Shown in pieces: positions 10,665-19,780 of a stretch of 64,000 nucleotides of DNA (positions within the stretch are counted from its first letter, which is position 1; the number at the start of each line of letters is the position of its first letter). The notes under the pieces were generated by a model. The model searched no databases. It was not told where the DNA came from and was given only the letters and a program-made list of their open reading frames with translations. The stretch lies in NCBI RefSeq assembly GCF_000369045.1, contig NZ_KB849786.1, forward strand, positions 603,906-667,905, in the 5' to 3' direction. The position numbers and the translations under genes are program-made. This DNA is from Acinetobacter pittii ATCC 19004 = CIP 70.29. Lineage in GTDB: Bacteria; Pseudomonadota; Gammaproteobacteria; Pseudomonadales; Moraxellaceae.

Positions 10665-13040
10665 ATGAATCAAACCATTGACTTAAATATTTCTAAAAAA
10701 TCAGCTAAAGCAGGCGACTCGATTCCACATGAAAGTGCACATTTACACGTAACGGGGCAGGCAACTTATATTGATGATTTACCCGAGCTTGAAAATACCA
10801 TGCATTTGGCGGTCGGATTTTCAAGTTGTGCCAAAGGTAAAATCAGTAAGTTTGATTTAGATGCCGTACGTCAGGCTGAAGGTGTCCATGCAGTTTTTTC
10901 GGCAAAGGATATTGAGGTTGAAAATAATTGGGGACCAATTGTAAAAGATGACCCAATTTTTGCCGAAGAGCAGGTCGAATTTTATGGACAAGCTTTATTT
11001 GTGGTTGTGGCCGAGAGTTATCAGCAAGCTCGTAAGGCAGTTCGCTTGGCAAAAATTGAGTATGTGCCCGAAACTCCGATTTTAACGATTCAAGATGCGA
11101 TTGAAAAAGAATCGTGGGTGTTACCGCCTGTTGAATTTAGCCATGGTGAAGTTGAACAAGCATTTCAAAACGCAGCCCATCAACTTTCTGGAACCATTGA
11201 GCTGGGTGGGCAAGAGCATTTTTATCTTGAAGGACAGATTTCTTATGCGATTCCACAAGAAAATCAGTGCTTAAAAGTCTATTGCTCAACGCAACATCCA
11301 ACCGAAATGCAACTGCTGATTTGTCATGCACTAGGCATGAATATGCATCAGGTGAGTGTGGAAAGCCGCCGTATGGGCGGTGGTTTTGGTGGTAAAGAGT
11401 CGCAGTCGGCACAGTGGGCATGCATTGCATCTTTGGCAGCACAAAAAACAGGCCGTCCGTGTAAATTACGCTTAGATCGTGATGATGACATGAGTGCTAC
11501 AGGCAAACGTCACGGTTTTGCTTATGAGTGGTCTGTAGCTTTTGATGACAGTGGTGTTCTGCAAGGTTTAAAGGTACAACTGGCTTCAAATTGTGGTTTT
11601 TCGGCTGATCTTTCTGGGCCAGTAAATGAACGAGCGATTTGCCATATTGGCAACGCTTATTATTTAAATGCAGTTGAGCTACGTAACTTACGTTGTAAAA
11701 CCAATACTGTTTCTAATACCGCATACCGTGGTTTTGGTGGACCGCAAGGCATGTTTGTCATCGAAAATATTATTGATGACATTGCTCGTTATTTAGGTTG
11801 TGACCCGGTTGAAATTCGGCAACGTAATTTCTTTGCCGAACAGCCCGGTGCTGGACGTGACCATATGCACTATGGGGCAGAAGTCCGTGATAATGTTGCG
11901 CCAAAATTGGTAGCCGAACTATTGCAAAGTAGTGATTACGCGAAGCGTAGACAGACTATTCATGCCTTTAATCAGAACAATGACATCATTAAGCGTGGTA
12001 TTGCTTTAACACCATTAATGTTCGGTATTTCGTTTAATGCAGTGCATTACAATCAGGCAGGTGCACTGGTCTATGTCTACATGGATGGCACTGTCGCGAT
12101 TACGCACGGTGGTACAGAAATGGGACAAGGGCTATATACCAAAGTACAGCAGGTCGTTGCACATGAGTTGGGTTTACCAATAGATAGCGTTCGTTTAATT
12201 GCAACTGATACTTCTCGGGTGCCAAATACTTCGGCAACTGCAGCATCGAGTGGCGCGGATTTAAATGGTAAAGCTGTTCAAAATGCCTGTATTAAAATTC
12301 GTGAGCGTCTGGCAAAACTTGCAGCAGACATAAGCGACAGTGATGCAGGGCAAGTCCAGTTTGAAGATAGTATGGTTTCAACAGCGAATGGTCACTCATG
12401 GACATTTCCAGATTTGGTTCAACGGGCATATATGGCACGTGTACAGCTATGGGACAGCGGTTTTTATAAAACGCCAGAAATTCACTATGATCAGGTCAAT
12501 CATTTGGGGCGTCCATTTTTCTATTATGCCTATGGTGCAGCAGTCAGTGAGGTCGCAATAGATACCTTAACTGGGGAAATGAAAGTATTGCGCGCTGATA
12601 TTTTGCATGACGTCGGGCGGTCAATTAACCCTGCAATTGATATTGGACAAATTGAAGGCGGTTTTGTGCAAGGGATGGGATGGCTTACGACAGAAGAGCT
12701 GTATTGGCAGCCGCAGGGACCACATGCAGGCCGTTTGTTTACCCATGCGCCTTCAACTTACAAAATCCCGACCAGTATAGATATTCCTCATATTTTTAAT
12801 GTCAAACTGTTCAATAATCAAAATCAGGCAGACACCATTTACCGCTCCAAAGCGGTAGGTGAACCCCCATTTATGTTGGCATTATCTGTTTTCTCTGCAA
12901 TTCGTCAGGCGGTACAGGCGGCTATTCCCGAAAAAGCTCCGCTCGTGCTCAATGCTCCAGCAACTGCCGAGGAAATTTTACGTGCAATTGCGATTGGACG
13001 GGGACAAGCTTTGGCTGCTCGCCCACAGGCTAAAATGTAG
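10665..13040 (+). CDS. xdhB: Xanthine dehydrogenase molybdopterin-binding subunit
   Basis: Catalytic subunit carrying the molybdenum cofactor. The 791-residue protein begins at ATG 10665, one base after the xdhA stop, with a GGTGGAG ribosome-binding site inside xdhA. Visible signatures: GQEHFYLEGQ near residue 178, RRMGGGFGGKES (cofactor contact), TAYRGFGGPQ, GGTEMGQGLYTKV, ATAASSGADLNG and the C-terminal VGEPPFMLALSVF, where the Glu is the catalytic base. The length fits bacterial XdhB (about 780-800). It needs XdhC for insertion of the sulfurated cofactor, and xdhC follows six bases later. Confidence 0.96.
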   Translation: MNQTIDLNISKKSAKAGDSIPHESAHLHVTGQATYIDDLPELENTMHLAVGFSSCAKGKISKFDLDAVRQAEGVHAVFSAKDIEVENNWGPIVKDDPIFAEEQVEFYGQALFVVVAESYQQARKAVRLAKIEYVPETPILTIQDAIEKESWVLPPVEFSHGEVEQAFQNAAHQLSGTIELGGQEHFYLEGQISYAIPQENQCLKVYCSTQHPTEMQLLICHALGMNMHQVSVESRRMGGGFGGKESQSAQWACIASLAAQKTGRPCKLRLDRDDDMSATGKRHGFAYEWSVAFDDSGVLQGLKVQLASNCGFSADLSGPVNERAICHIGNAYYLNAVELRNLRCKTNTVSNTAYRGFGGPQGMFVIENIIDDIARYLGCDPVEIRQRNFFAEQPGAGRDHMHYGAEVRDNVAPKLVAELLQSSDYAKRRQTIHAFNQNNDIIKRGIALTPLMFGISFNAVHYNQAGALVYVYMDGTVAITHGGTEMGQGLYTKVQQVVAHELGLPIDSVRLIATDTSRVPNTSATAASSGADLNGKAVQNACIKIRERLAKLAADISDSDAGQVQFEDSMVSTANGHSWTFPDLVQRAYMARVQLWDSGFYKTPEIHYDQVNHLGRPFFYYAYGAAVSEVAIDTLTGEMKVLRADILHDVGRSINPAIDIGQIEGGFVQGMGWLTTEELYWQPQGPHAGRLFTHAPSTYKIPTSIDIPHIFNVKLFNNQNQADTIYRSKAVGEPPFMLALSVFSAIRQAVQAAIPEKAPLVLNAPATAEEILRAIAIGRGQALAARPQAKM

Positions 13041-13046
13041 AAGATT

Positions 13047-14030
13047 ATGCAACATTTACAATGGTGGACTGATTTTGTAGCGTGGCAAGTCGATGCTCTA
13101 CCTATGGTATTGGTCACAGTAGTCCGCGCTGATGGTTCTACACCGCGAGAGGTTGGTGCAACCATGTTGTTGCGGTTTAATTTGCAACAGCAATGGCAGC
13201 AGTCAGATACGATCGGCGGTGGGCATTTAGAGTTTCAGGCTATTGATATTGCTAAAGCAATGTTAAAAGAAACGGAAACTTGTGTGAGACGTATTGAACG
13301 CTTTAACCTCAGTGCTCGGTTAGGGCAGTGTTGTGGCGGAGTAATGTGGTTATTGTTTGAAAAAATATCACCCGCTGAAATTGCGTCGGATTTATCTGTG
13401 AGTTTGCAAGCATGGCGAGCTGGAAAGCATATATGGCGTAACGTCTCACATCAATATGCATCCACTTGGCAGACTATGGATATGAAGCAACAACCAAGTT
13501 TCGAGTTTCATTCTGGCAGCAGTGAAGAATGGCAATTTGGCCAGCAGATTCAACCAAATGTCATGCAAGTGCTGATTTGTGGTGCAGGGCATGTGGGTGA
13601 AGCAATTGTCCGTTGTTTATTGCCTATTGGTGTTCGGGTGAAATGGATTGATCCGCGTGATGATATTTTTCCACCAGATTTACTGCAACAGGTGCAATGC
13701 TTAACGACTGATACCTTAGAAGCCGAGATCGAGTATTTTGACCGTTCAGGCGCAATTTTAATATTAACTCACGATCATCAATTAGATTTGCAACTATGTT
13801 TTTCAGCCTTGAAACCTGCGGCAAAACCATTTGCTTATGTTGGGATGATTGGCTCAAAAAGTAAAAGGACTATTTTTGAAAAGCGTATGCAGGCGCGAGG
13901 TTATACTCAGGAAACATTACAACGTATGGTTTGCCCAATCGGGATAGAAGGGATTTCATCGAAACAACCTGCAATGATTGCCATTGCTGTAGTTGCTCAA
14001 TTATTACAAGTATTTGATGTAAAAAAATGA
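13047..14030 (+). CDS. xdhC: Xanthine dehydrogenase accessory protein
   Basis: Binds the molybdenum cofactor, protects it while it is sulfurated, and delivers it to XdhB. The 327 residues show the XdhC/CoxI N-terminal domain (VRADGSTPREVGATML, TIGGGHLEFQAI, GQCCGGVMWLLFE with paired cysteines) and a Rossmann-like C-terminal domain (VLICGAGHVGEAIVRCL about 177-193; YVGMIGSKSKR; CPIGIEGISSKQPAMIAIAVVAQLL). It is the third gene of the xdh operon; the next operon gene in many proteobacteria, guaD, is absent here. A terminator overlapping the stop codon ends the unit. Confidence 0.95.
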   Translation: MQHLQWWTDFVAWQVDALPMVLVTVVRADGSTPREVGATMLLRFNLQQQWQQSDTIGGGHLEFQAIDIAKAMLKETETCVRRIERFNLSARLGQCCGGVMWLLFEKISPAEIASDLSVSLQAWRAGKHIWRNVSHQYASTWQTMDMKQQPSFEFHSGSSEEWQFGQQIQPNVMQVLICGAGHVGEAIVRCLLPIGVRVKWIDPRDDIFPPDLLQQVQCLTTDTLEAEIEYFDRSGAILILTHDHQLDLQLCFSALKPAAKPFAYVGMIGSKSKRTIFEKRMQARGYTQETLQRMVCPIGIEGISSKQPAMIAIAVVAQLLQVFDVKK

Positions 14031-14053
14031 TCCCAAAGGATCATTTTTTTTGT
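14020..14053. terminator. Bidirectional terminator overlapping the xdhC stop
   Basis: AATGATCC pairs with GGATCATT around a four-base loop, followed by eight Ts (and preceded by As). It serves xdhC and the converging Smr-domain gene, and overlaps both stop regions. Confidence 0.85.
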
Positions 14054-14736
14054 TCGAACTTAGGATTTTTTTCTGCACGTTTAAGCAGTACGAGAACGGC
14101 ACCTGTACCACCTTGATTTTCAGGTGCACTTACGAAGGCCAAAACATCGCGGTGTTGACGTAACCATCCGTTGACATAGGTTTTTAAGACTGCTTCTGGG
14201 CCTTTACCATGCACAATTTTGATGACATTTTGATTTTCATCTTTTGCCATCTGGATAATTTGTAAAACTGCGTCACGTGCTTGCTCAATCGTGCAGCCGT
14301 GTAAATCTACAGCTTCAAACCAACGCATCTTGCCTGCTTTTAAATCTTCAAAAACTTTATGTTGAAGAGTCGCAATGCGATAGCTTAGCGTTGCTTGGCT
14401 TGCGACCGGATTTAAAGCAGCTTGAGTATCGGATAACTCAGCATGTTCGGTGTCACGACCACCTTCGGCAGCTGCACGTTTCGCTAGCGTTTGTGCGTCG
14501 ACTTTTCTGGCACGAGGTGTTTTTACATCGGCAACATTGCTATTGTTGATGCGTTTTACACCTGCAACAGCCTGTTGAAACAGATGGGTATCTTCCAATT
14601 CTTCAGACTCAGCCTGAGATTTTTTAGCCTCAGGCTGATTTGTGATTTTGCTTGAATGAGGATTGGAGATTTGCTTTTTAAATTGCTTCAATAACTTCTG
14701 TTGCTCTTTAGAAAGCGATGAATCTTTATTACTCAT
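14041..14736 (-). CDS. Smr-domain protein (MutS2 C-terminal-like nuclease family)
   Basis: Residues 1-120 are charged and probably disordered, with a Lys/Gln-rich start. From about 140 comes a stand-alone Smr domain: AVDLHGCTIEQARDAV (the DLHG motif), IVHGKGPEAVLK (HGKG motif) and a final GGTGAVLVLLKR. Smr domains of this kind bind or cut nucleic acid; the E. coli homologues include SmrB, which rescues collided ribosomes by cleaving mRNA, and SmrA. The 231 residues and long N-terminal tail are closer to SmrA/YdaL-type proteins than to MutS2. It lies ten bases downstream of trpC on the same strand, so it may be co-transcribed with trpDC. Confidence 0.85.
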   Translation of the reverse strand: MSNKDSSLSKEQQKLLKQFKKQISNPHSSKITNQPEAKKSQAESEELEDTHLFQQAVAGVKRINNSNVADVKTPRARKVDAQTLAKRAAAEGGRDTEHAELSDTQAALNPVASQATLSYRIATLQHKVFEDLKAGKMRWFEAVDLHGCTIEQARDAVLQIIQMAKDENQNVIKIVHGKGPEAVLKTYVNGWLRQHRDVLAFVSAPENQGGTGAVLVLLKRAEKNPKFEQKK

Positions 14737-14745
14737 ATATCTTCA

Positions 14746-15552
14746 TTAAACCGTTTGGGGTTGTCCAAAAAGGGCAGTAAAAGCTTGATCTGGACGAGGT
14801 TGTTTCATAAAACTTTCGCCCACCAAGAAGCTGTGAATACCATGCTCTTGCATCATATGTACATCATCTGGTGTCGCAATACCGCTTTCAGTAATTAGTA
14901 AACGTGAGGCCGGAAGTAATTTTTTCAATCGAATGGATGTATTTAAATCCACATCAAACGTTTTTAAATTACGGTTATTCACACCTAATAAACATTGCTC
15001 AGAAAGCTTTAAAGCGCGTTCCATTTCTTCTTCGTCATGAACTTCAACTAATACATCGAGTTGATGTTCAAACGCAGTTTTAGACATTTCTTCGAGTTGC
15101 TGGTCAGACAAACATGCAACAATTAATAAAATACAGTCAGCATGCAAAGCACGTGCTTCAACTACATTGTATGGGTCTACCAAAAAGTCTTTACGTAAAG
15201 CAGGGAGGGCACAATGATTACGGGCAATCGCAATATTTTCATCTGCTCCCTGAAAGAAATCAACATCGGTCAGTACCGATAGACATGCTGCTCCAGCTTG
15301 TTCATATTGCTGGGCAATTTCGGCAGGATTAAAGTCTGCGCGAATGATTCCTTTTGATGGAGACGCTTTTTTAATTTCAGCAATTACACCCGGGCGTTTA
15401 TGTTTTAAAGCATTTGCAAAGCCTCGAACTGGAGTCGCAGCTTTTGCTAGTTCTTCAACATCTTGCAAATTACGTTGTTTTAAACGCGCAGCAAGTTCCT
15501 CATGTTTACGGTCAACAATTTTACCTAAAATGGTATTTTGAATATTAATCAT
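14746..15552 (-). CDS. trpC: Indole-3-glycerol phosphate synthase
   Basis: Closes the indole ring from carboxyphenylaminodeoxyribulose phosphate in tryptophan synthesis. It is a monofunctional TIM barrel of 268 residues (no fused TrpF domain, unlike E. coli). Motifs: VIAEIKKASPSKGIIR (catalytic Lys), LSVLTDVDFFQGADE, LRKDFLVDPYNV, LLGVNNRNLKTF and LITESGIATPDDV. It starts nine bases after trpD ends and has a GGATTTCTC stretch upstream. Monofunctional TrpC in a trpGDC arrangement is what is known for Acinetobacter. Confidence 0.96.
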   Translation of the reverse strand: MINIQNTILGKIVDRKHEELAARLKQRNLQDVEELAKAATPVRGFANALKHKRPGVIAEIKKASPSKGIIRADFNPAEIAQQYEQAGAACLSVLTDVDFFQGADENIAIARNHCALPALRKDFLVDPYNVVEARALHADCILLIVACLSDQQLEEMSKTAFEHQLDVLVEVHDEEEMERALKLSEQCLLGVNNRNLKTFDVDLNTSIRLKKLLPASRLLITESGIATPDDVHMMQEHGIHSFLVGESFMKQPRPDQAFTALFGQPQTV

Positions 15553-15561
15553 GAGAAATCC

Positions 15562-16611
15562 TTAATCTGCCTGAGATTGCTTTAATGTTTTGGTAAATTC
15601 AGCCAAAACACTCATTTTTTCTAAAGCCTGGCCGCCATAGATAATATCTTGAGCGAATGTAACAGCCTGAGCATAAGTTTTGGTAATGCCCGCCACATAG
15701 ATGCCTGCACCTGCATTAAGCGCAATCATGTTTGCTGCTTTTTCACCAATATCAGATTTATTTTTGCTTAAAGCATCTTTAATTAACTTTAGACTTGCTG
15801 TTGCATCAGCGACAACCAAACCACTTAAAGTTTGCGACTCAATTCCGACATCTTCAGGATTAAGCGTCCACTCAGTAATTTCGCCATCTTTGAGTTCGGC
15901 AATAGCAGTGGGAGCGGCAAGACTGATTTCATCAAGACCATCTTTTGAATGAACAACCATCACGTGTTCAGCACCAAGCTGTTTCATCACTTCGGCAATT
16001 GGGCGACACAGTTCATCTGAGAACACACCAATTACAAACCGTTTTACACCAGCTGGATTGGTCAGTGGGCCGAGTAAATTAAAAATACTTCGAATACCAA
16101 GTTCACGACGTGGGCCAGCAGCGTATTTCATGGCTTTGTGATGGTTTGGTGCAAACAAGAAACCTACACCCATTTCACGGATACAGCGCTCGGTTTGTTG
16201 CATATCTAAATCAAGATGAATACCTGCTTGTTCAAGTAGGTCTGATGAACCTGATTTACTTGAAACGCCACGGTTACCATGTTTTGCAATGGTTGCGCCT
16301 GCTGCTGCAATGACAAAGCTTGACGCTGTAGAGACGTTAAATAAATTTTGACCATCACCACCAGTACCCACAATATCAACTAAATGTTTGATATCACTAA
16401 CATCGATCTTGATCGCAAATTCGCGCATGACACGTGCAGCAGCTGTCATTTCGTCAATGCTTTCACCTTTCATGCGTAGGCCCATCATCAAAGCACCAAT
16501 TTGTGCTTCGGTTGCCTCACCTTGCATGATGCTGCGCATAATTTCTTCCATTTGAGGCTGAGTCAAATGAATGTTCTTGGTAATGTGGTTGAGCGCCTGT
16601 TGGATATTCAT
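15562..16611 (-). CDS. trpD: Anthranilate phosphoribosyltransferase
   Basis: Joins anthranilate to phosphoribosyl pyrophosphate. The 349-residue product (from ATG 16611, MNIQQ; another ATG lies two codons upstream) shows the glycine-rich PRPP loop [35 protein letters not shown], the anthranilate-site Arg in [21 protein letters not shown], and [13 protein letters not shown]. The C-terminal third differs noticeably from the A. baumannii protein as I recall it, which fits a sister species. The usual partner trpG is not adjacent: it lies nearly 6 kb away on the same strand behind two plus-strand genes. The 350 bases upstream could hold a private promoter for trpDC. Confidence 0.96.
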   Translation of the reverse strand: MNIQQALNHITKNIHLTQPQMEEIMRSIMQGEATEAQIGALMMGLRMKGESIDEMTAAARVMREFAIKIDVSDIKHLVDIVGTGGDGQNLFNVSTASSFVIAAAGATIAKHGNRGVSSKSGSSDLLEQAGIHLDLDMQQTERCIREMGVGFLFAPNHHKAMKYAAGPRRELGIRSIFNLLGPLTNPAGVKRFVIGVFSDELCRPIAEVMKQLGAEHVMVVHSKDGLDEISLAAPTAIAELKDGEITEWTLNPEDVGIESQTLSGLVVADATASLKLIKDALSKNKSDIGEKAANMIALNAGAGIYVAGITKTYAQAVTFAQDIIYGGQALEKMSVLAEFTKTLKQSQAD

Positions 16612-16617
16612 AGTCAT

Positions 16618-16968
16618 GATTTACAGCATTAATGATTAAAATTTTTAGGTGAAGTTGATCAAGAGTGGGATGTTCAGCTTGTTGCGTTCCATGTTTCACT
16701 AGCTACGGGGAGCTATGTTAGCAGAAAATAACCAAAGATTTTTGTTGTTCGATACGAGTTTTAAAAAATTTGCTGGTTTATTACTTTAGTTTGATTAATA
16801 AACAGAATTTATTCATTGAAAAAGGTTTTAGTTTGTTGTGAGTTTTTATGATAAATAATTAAACATTTGGTATATCTTAAACATAAATATATCTAGGAAA
16901 AATGCGTATAAATTAGTCAAATAAAAGTGGATATAGTAGGGCGATCTTTATTTTGTCTATTAATAAAT
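16618..16968. other. Divergent intergenic region between trpD and the TonB receptor gene
   Basis: About 350 AT-rich bases between divergent genes. I see no open frame with a ribosome-binding site and no convincing Fur box; the closest resemblance, near 16850, has too few matches. Promoters for both sides must lie here but I cannot place them with confidence. Confidence 0.5.
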
Positions 16969-19701
16969 ATGTATTTAAATAACTTGAAATATGTAGGAGC
17001 TTTAAAAAATAAGCGCTCATTTATTTTTGTATTTGTTGCACTGTTTCATCCACTGGAAAGCTATGCGCAAGAAGCTGTAGAGCAACCACAAAAGCAAGCT
17101 AAAACAGATAAAGTAGTCCGTGTTGCTGTGACAGGGTCTCGGATTTCAAAAGCACAAAAAGATGGCCCGACGAGTGTGACCGTAATTACCGCAGCCGATA
17201 TTGAAAAACAAGGTTTTAGTAATGCATTTGATGCGCTTAATAATCTGACGCAGAACACGGGTTTTGTACAAGGTGCCGATTATGGAAATACTTTTACACC
17301 TGCGGCTAATGCCATTAGTTTACGAGGTTTGGGGCCCAATCATACTTTAACTTTAATTAATGGACATCGGGTTGCAGACTATCCTGTACCGTACGACGGT
17401 TCTGTCAATTTCGTAAATTTAGCCAATATTCCCACTGCCATTATTGACCGTATTGAAATATTAAACGGTGGCGCTTCTGCAATTTATGGTTCAGATGCAA
17501 TTGCAGGTGTGGTGAATATTATTCTGAAAAAGAAAACAGACGGCACACAATTTAATATTAAGGCAGGCGGAACAAAAGAAGCTGGTGAAAACTTACGTTT
17601 ACAACTGAGTGGTAGTAAAACTTTAGACAAGCTCAGCCTTGTTTATGGGGTTGAACTCAGTGGCCGTGAACCGATTTGGGCAGCCGATCGAGATTTTATG
17701 TCGGGCCGAACTCGTTTGGGAGAAAAACCAGATACGGTTGTAGGTCGTAAAAATGCCAATACTGGAAAATATCTTTCCATTGGTGGGTGTCAGGCCTTTA
17801 ATGGTTTATTCAAAGGTTCAGTCAGTAATATAGGACAAGCTGGTGCAGACAATTGTGCTAGTGGTTTGGCACGACCAACCTATTGGACGATCCAAACCCA
17901 AAACCGCAGTCAAAATGGTTATCTCGGTTTAGACTATGAGTTAAATGATAAAACTCAATTGTTTGCCGATTTTTTAATTGGCGCCAATCAAATTGAAAAC
18001 AATACGCGTGGTCCGACATGGACATCTTTAGGTGGATCAAGTGGTTATTTCCTCAATCAAGATTCGGGAAATTATGAAATTTGGAATCGTCGTTTTGCAC
18101 CTGAAGAATTAGGCGGGGTAGAGCGAGTAAATAAAAAATGGAAAGAACTTTCTTCAAACTTAAATTTTGGAATTCGAGGCGATATTGGGGAGACGAGCTG
18201 GAGTTATGAGGCGGCCTATAATGGTTCCATCTATACCAGTCAGCTACGCCGCCAAGGCTTATTACGTTCGAATGTTGATGAATATTTCTTAGGTCAGCAA
18301 CTTGGTACAGATGCAGATGGTATTCCTATTTATTCCCCTCATTTAGATCGTTTAAGTCGACCACTAACAGCAAGTGAATTTGAAAGTATTTCGGGCACAA
18401 CAAAAGAAAAAGATAAATCGTGGGCACAAAGTTTAACCTTAAGTGCGAATGGTGATGTGTTTAAGTTACCTGCGGGAACTGCCAAACTTGCAGCAGTGGC
18501 TGAAATTGGGCGTCAAGGTTTTTCGATTAAGCCAGATCAGGCACTTGAAAATGGTGAGTTTTATAATACGAGTTCTAGTGGCGAATATAGTGGCACTCGT
18601 ACACGCCAAGCACTTGGTGCAGAATTATTCTTACCTTTAGCAAAGCCATTAAATTTAACCTTGTCTGGACGTTATGATCGTTATGCTTTGTCAGATAACA
18701 GTATTGATAAGCTAACTTTCGGTTCAGGCCTTGAGTTTAGGCCACATCCGACTTTATTGGTGCGCGGTAACTACGCAACTAGTTTTCGTGCACCAGATAT
18801 GAACTATCTGTTCTTAAATAAGCAAAAAGGTTATTTCCCAAGTACGACCGATTATTTACGTTGTAGCCAAACGGGACAACCTTTAGATAAATGTAGCTTT
18901 AAAGATTACTCGCCTGGGGCGAACTATACTTTAACTGGAAACAAAGAGCTGAAACCTGAAGAGGGTAAATCTTATGGTGCAGGTTTTGTTTGGTCACCAA
19001 CCAATAAATTTGATATCAGCATCGATTACTGGGATATCAAGATTGATAATCTTGTGACCAATTTAAGTGAAGATAAAATTCTACGTTTAGAGGCAGATTG
19101 TCGTTTAGGCAACCAAGATATTAACTCTGCGGCCTGTATTGATGCATTGGCACGTGTAGAGCGTAATCCTGCAAATGCAGTTGTCGATCCAAATGTGATT
19201 AAGAATATTAATATTGTTCCGATTAATGCTGCATCAGACCATACCCGTGGGATTGATTTCACTAGCAGATGGCGCTGGAAAACAGAGAGCTTTGGTAACT
19301 TTCTCTGGATGATCAATTATAGCCGTGTACTAGAACATGAATATCAACAATCAAAAGATGGCGAGAAAGATGACTATTTAAAAGATTTAACCATTCCTGA
19401 TTGGCGTGACCGTTTTAATACCAGTCTCAGCTGGAGTTTCGGAGATTGGGCATCAACAGTATTAGTTAATCGCTATGGCAAAATTCCAAACGGCGATCAA
19501 ACTGCTTACCTAAGCCCAACGTATTTGGTGAACTGGAGTGGTACTTATCAAATCTCTCCAAAAGCGTCTGCTTCAATCATTATTAATAACCTGTTTGACA
19601 AAGTGAAACGAGATGACACAGGCGGTTGGCCGTATTATCCGGTAGGATCATATTCACCATTTGGCCGTCAAGGTTGGTTGGAGTTTAACTATAAATTCTA
19701 A
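16969..19701 (+). CDS. TonB-dependent outer-membrane receptor
   Basis: Outer-membrane active transporter powered by TonB. Taking ATG 16969 gives 910 residues; GTG 16927 is also in frame, and neither has a clear ribosome-binding site. A signal peptide ends near SYAQE, after KRSFIFVFVALFHPLE. The plug domain follows (VTGSRISKAQKDGPTSVTVITAADIEKQGF, then LRGLGPNHTLTLINGHRV and IEILNGGASAIYGSDAIAGVVNI), then a 22-strand barrel with FRAPDMNYLF and LKPEEGKSYGAG and a final EFNYKF. The plug style (GSRI..P..VTVIT, INGHRV) is that of receptors for peptides, sugars or other organic ligands rather than classic siderophore receptors, but the substrate is not known. No FecR/FecI pair is adjacent. A secreted M1 aminopeptidase starts 79 bases downstream, so peptide uptake is a reasonable guess. 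Confidence 0.9.
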   Translation: MYLNNLKYVGALKNKRSFIFVFVALFHPLESYAQEAVEQPQKQAKTDKVVRVAVTGSRISKAQKDGPTSVTVITAADIEKQGFSNAFDALNNLTQNTGFVQGADYGNTFTPAANAISLRGLGPNHTLTLINGHRVADYPVPYDGSVNFVNLANIPTAIIDRIEILNGGASAIYGSDAIAGVVNIILKKKTDGTQFNIKAGGTKEAGENLRLQLSGSKTLDKLSLVYGVELSGREPIWAADRDFMSGRTRLGEKPDTVVGRKNANTGKYLSIGGCQAFNGLFKGSVSNIGQAGADNCASGLARPTYWTIQTQNRSQNGYLGLDYELNDKTQLFADFLIGANQIENNTRGPTWTSLGGSSGYFLNQDSGNYEIWNRRFAPEELGGVERVNKKWKELSSNLNFGIRGDIGETSWSYEAAYNGSIYTSQLRRQGLLRSNVDEYFLGQQLGTDADGIPIYSPHLDRLSRPLTASEFESISGTTKEKDKSWAQSLTLSANGDVFKLPAGTAKLAAVAEIGRQGFSIKPDQALENGEFYNTSSSGEYSGTRTRQALGAELFLPLAKPLNLTLSGRYDRYALSDNSIDKLTFGSGLEFRPHPTLLVRGNYATSFRAPDMNYLFLNKQKGYFPSTTDYLRCSQTGQPLDKCSFKDYSPGANYTLTGNKELKPEEGKSYGAGFVWSPTNKFDISIDYWDIKIDNLVTNLSEDKILRLEADCRLGNQDINSAACIDALARVERNPANAVVDPNVIKNINIVPINAASDHTRGIDFTSRWRWKTESFGNFLWMINYSRVLEHEYQQSKDGEKDDYLKDLTIPDWRDRFNTSLSWSFGDWASTVLVNRYGKIPNGDQTAYLSPTYLVNWSGTYQISPKASASIIINNLFDKVKRDDTGGWPYYPVGSYSPFGRQGWLEFNYKF

Positions 19702-19780
19702 GAATGATGTATGGATGCAGCGAAGTGGTACAGCATTTGCTGCATCTTTTTATTTAAAACTACAGAGGATAAAACCCCTT

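Noticed and set aside
10843..11442. Minus-strand frames of 69 and 101 codons inside xdhB
   Set aside because: They are shadows of a strongly conserved plus-strand gene and show no independent features.
16846..16868. Fur-box-like sequence upstream of the TonB receptor
   Set aside because: Only the first few bases (GATAA) and scattered later positions match the 19-bp Fur consensus. AT-rich DNA produces such matches often.
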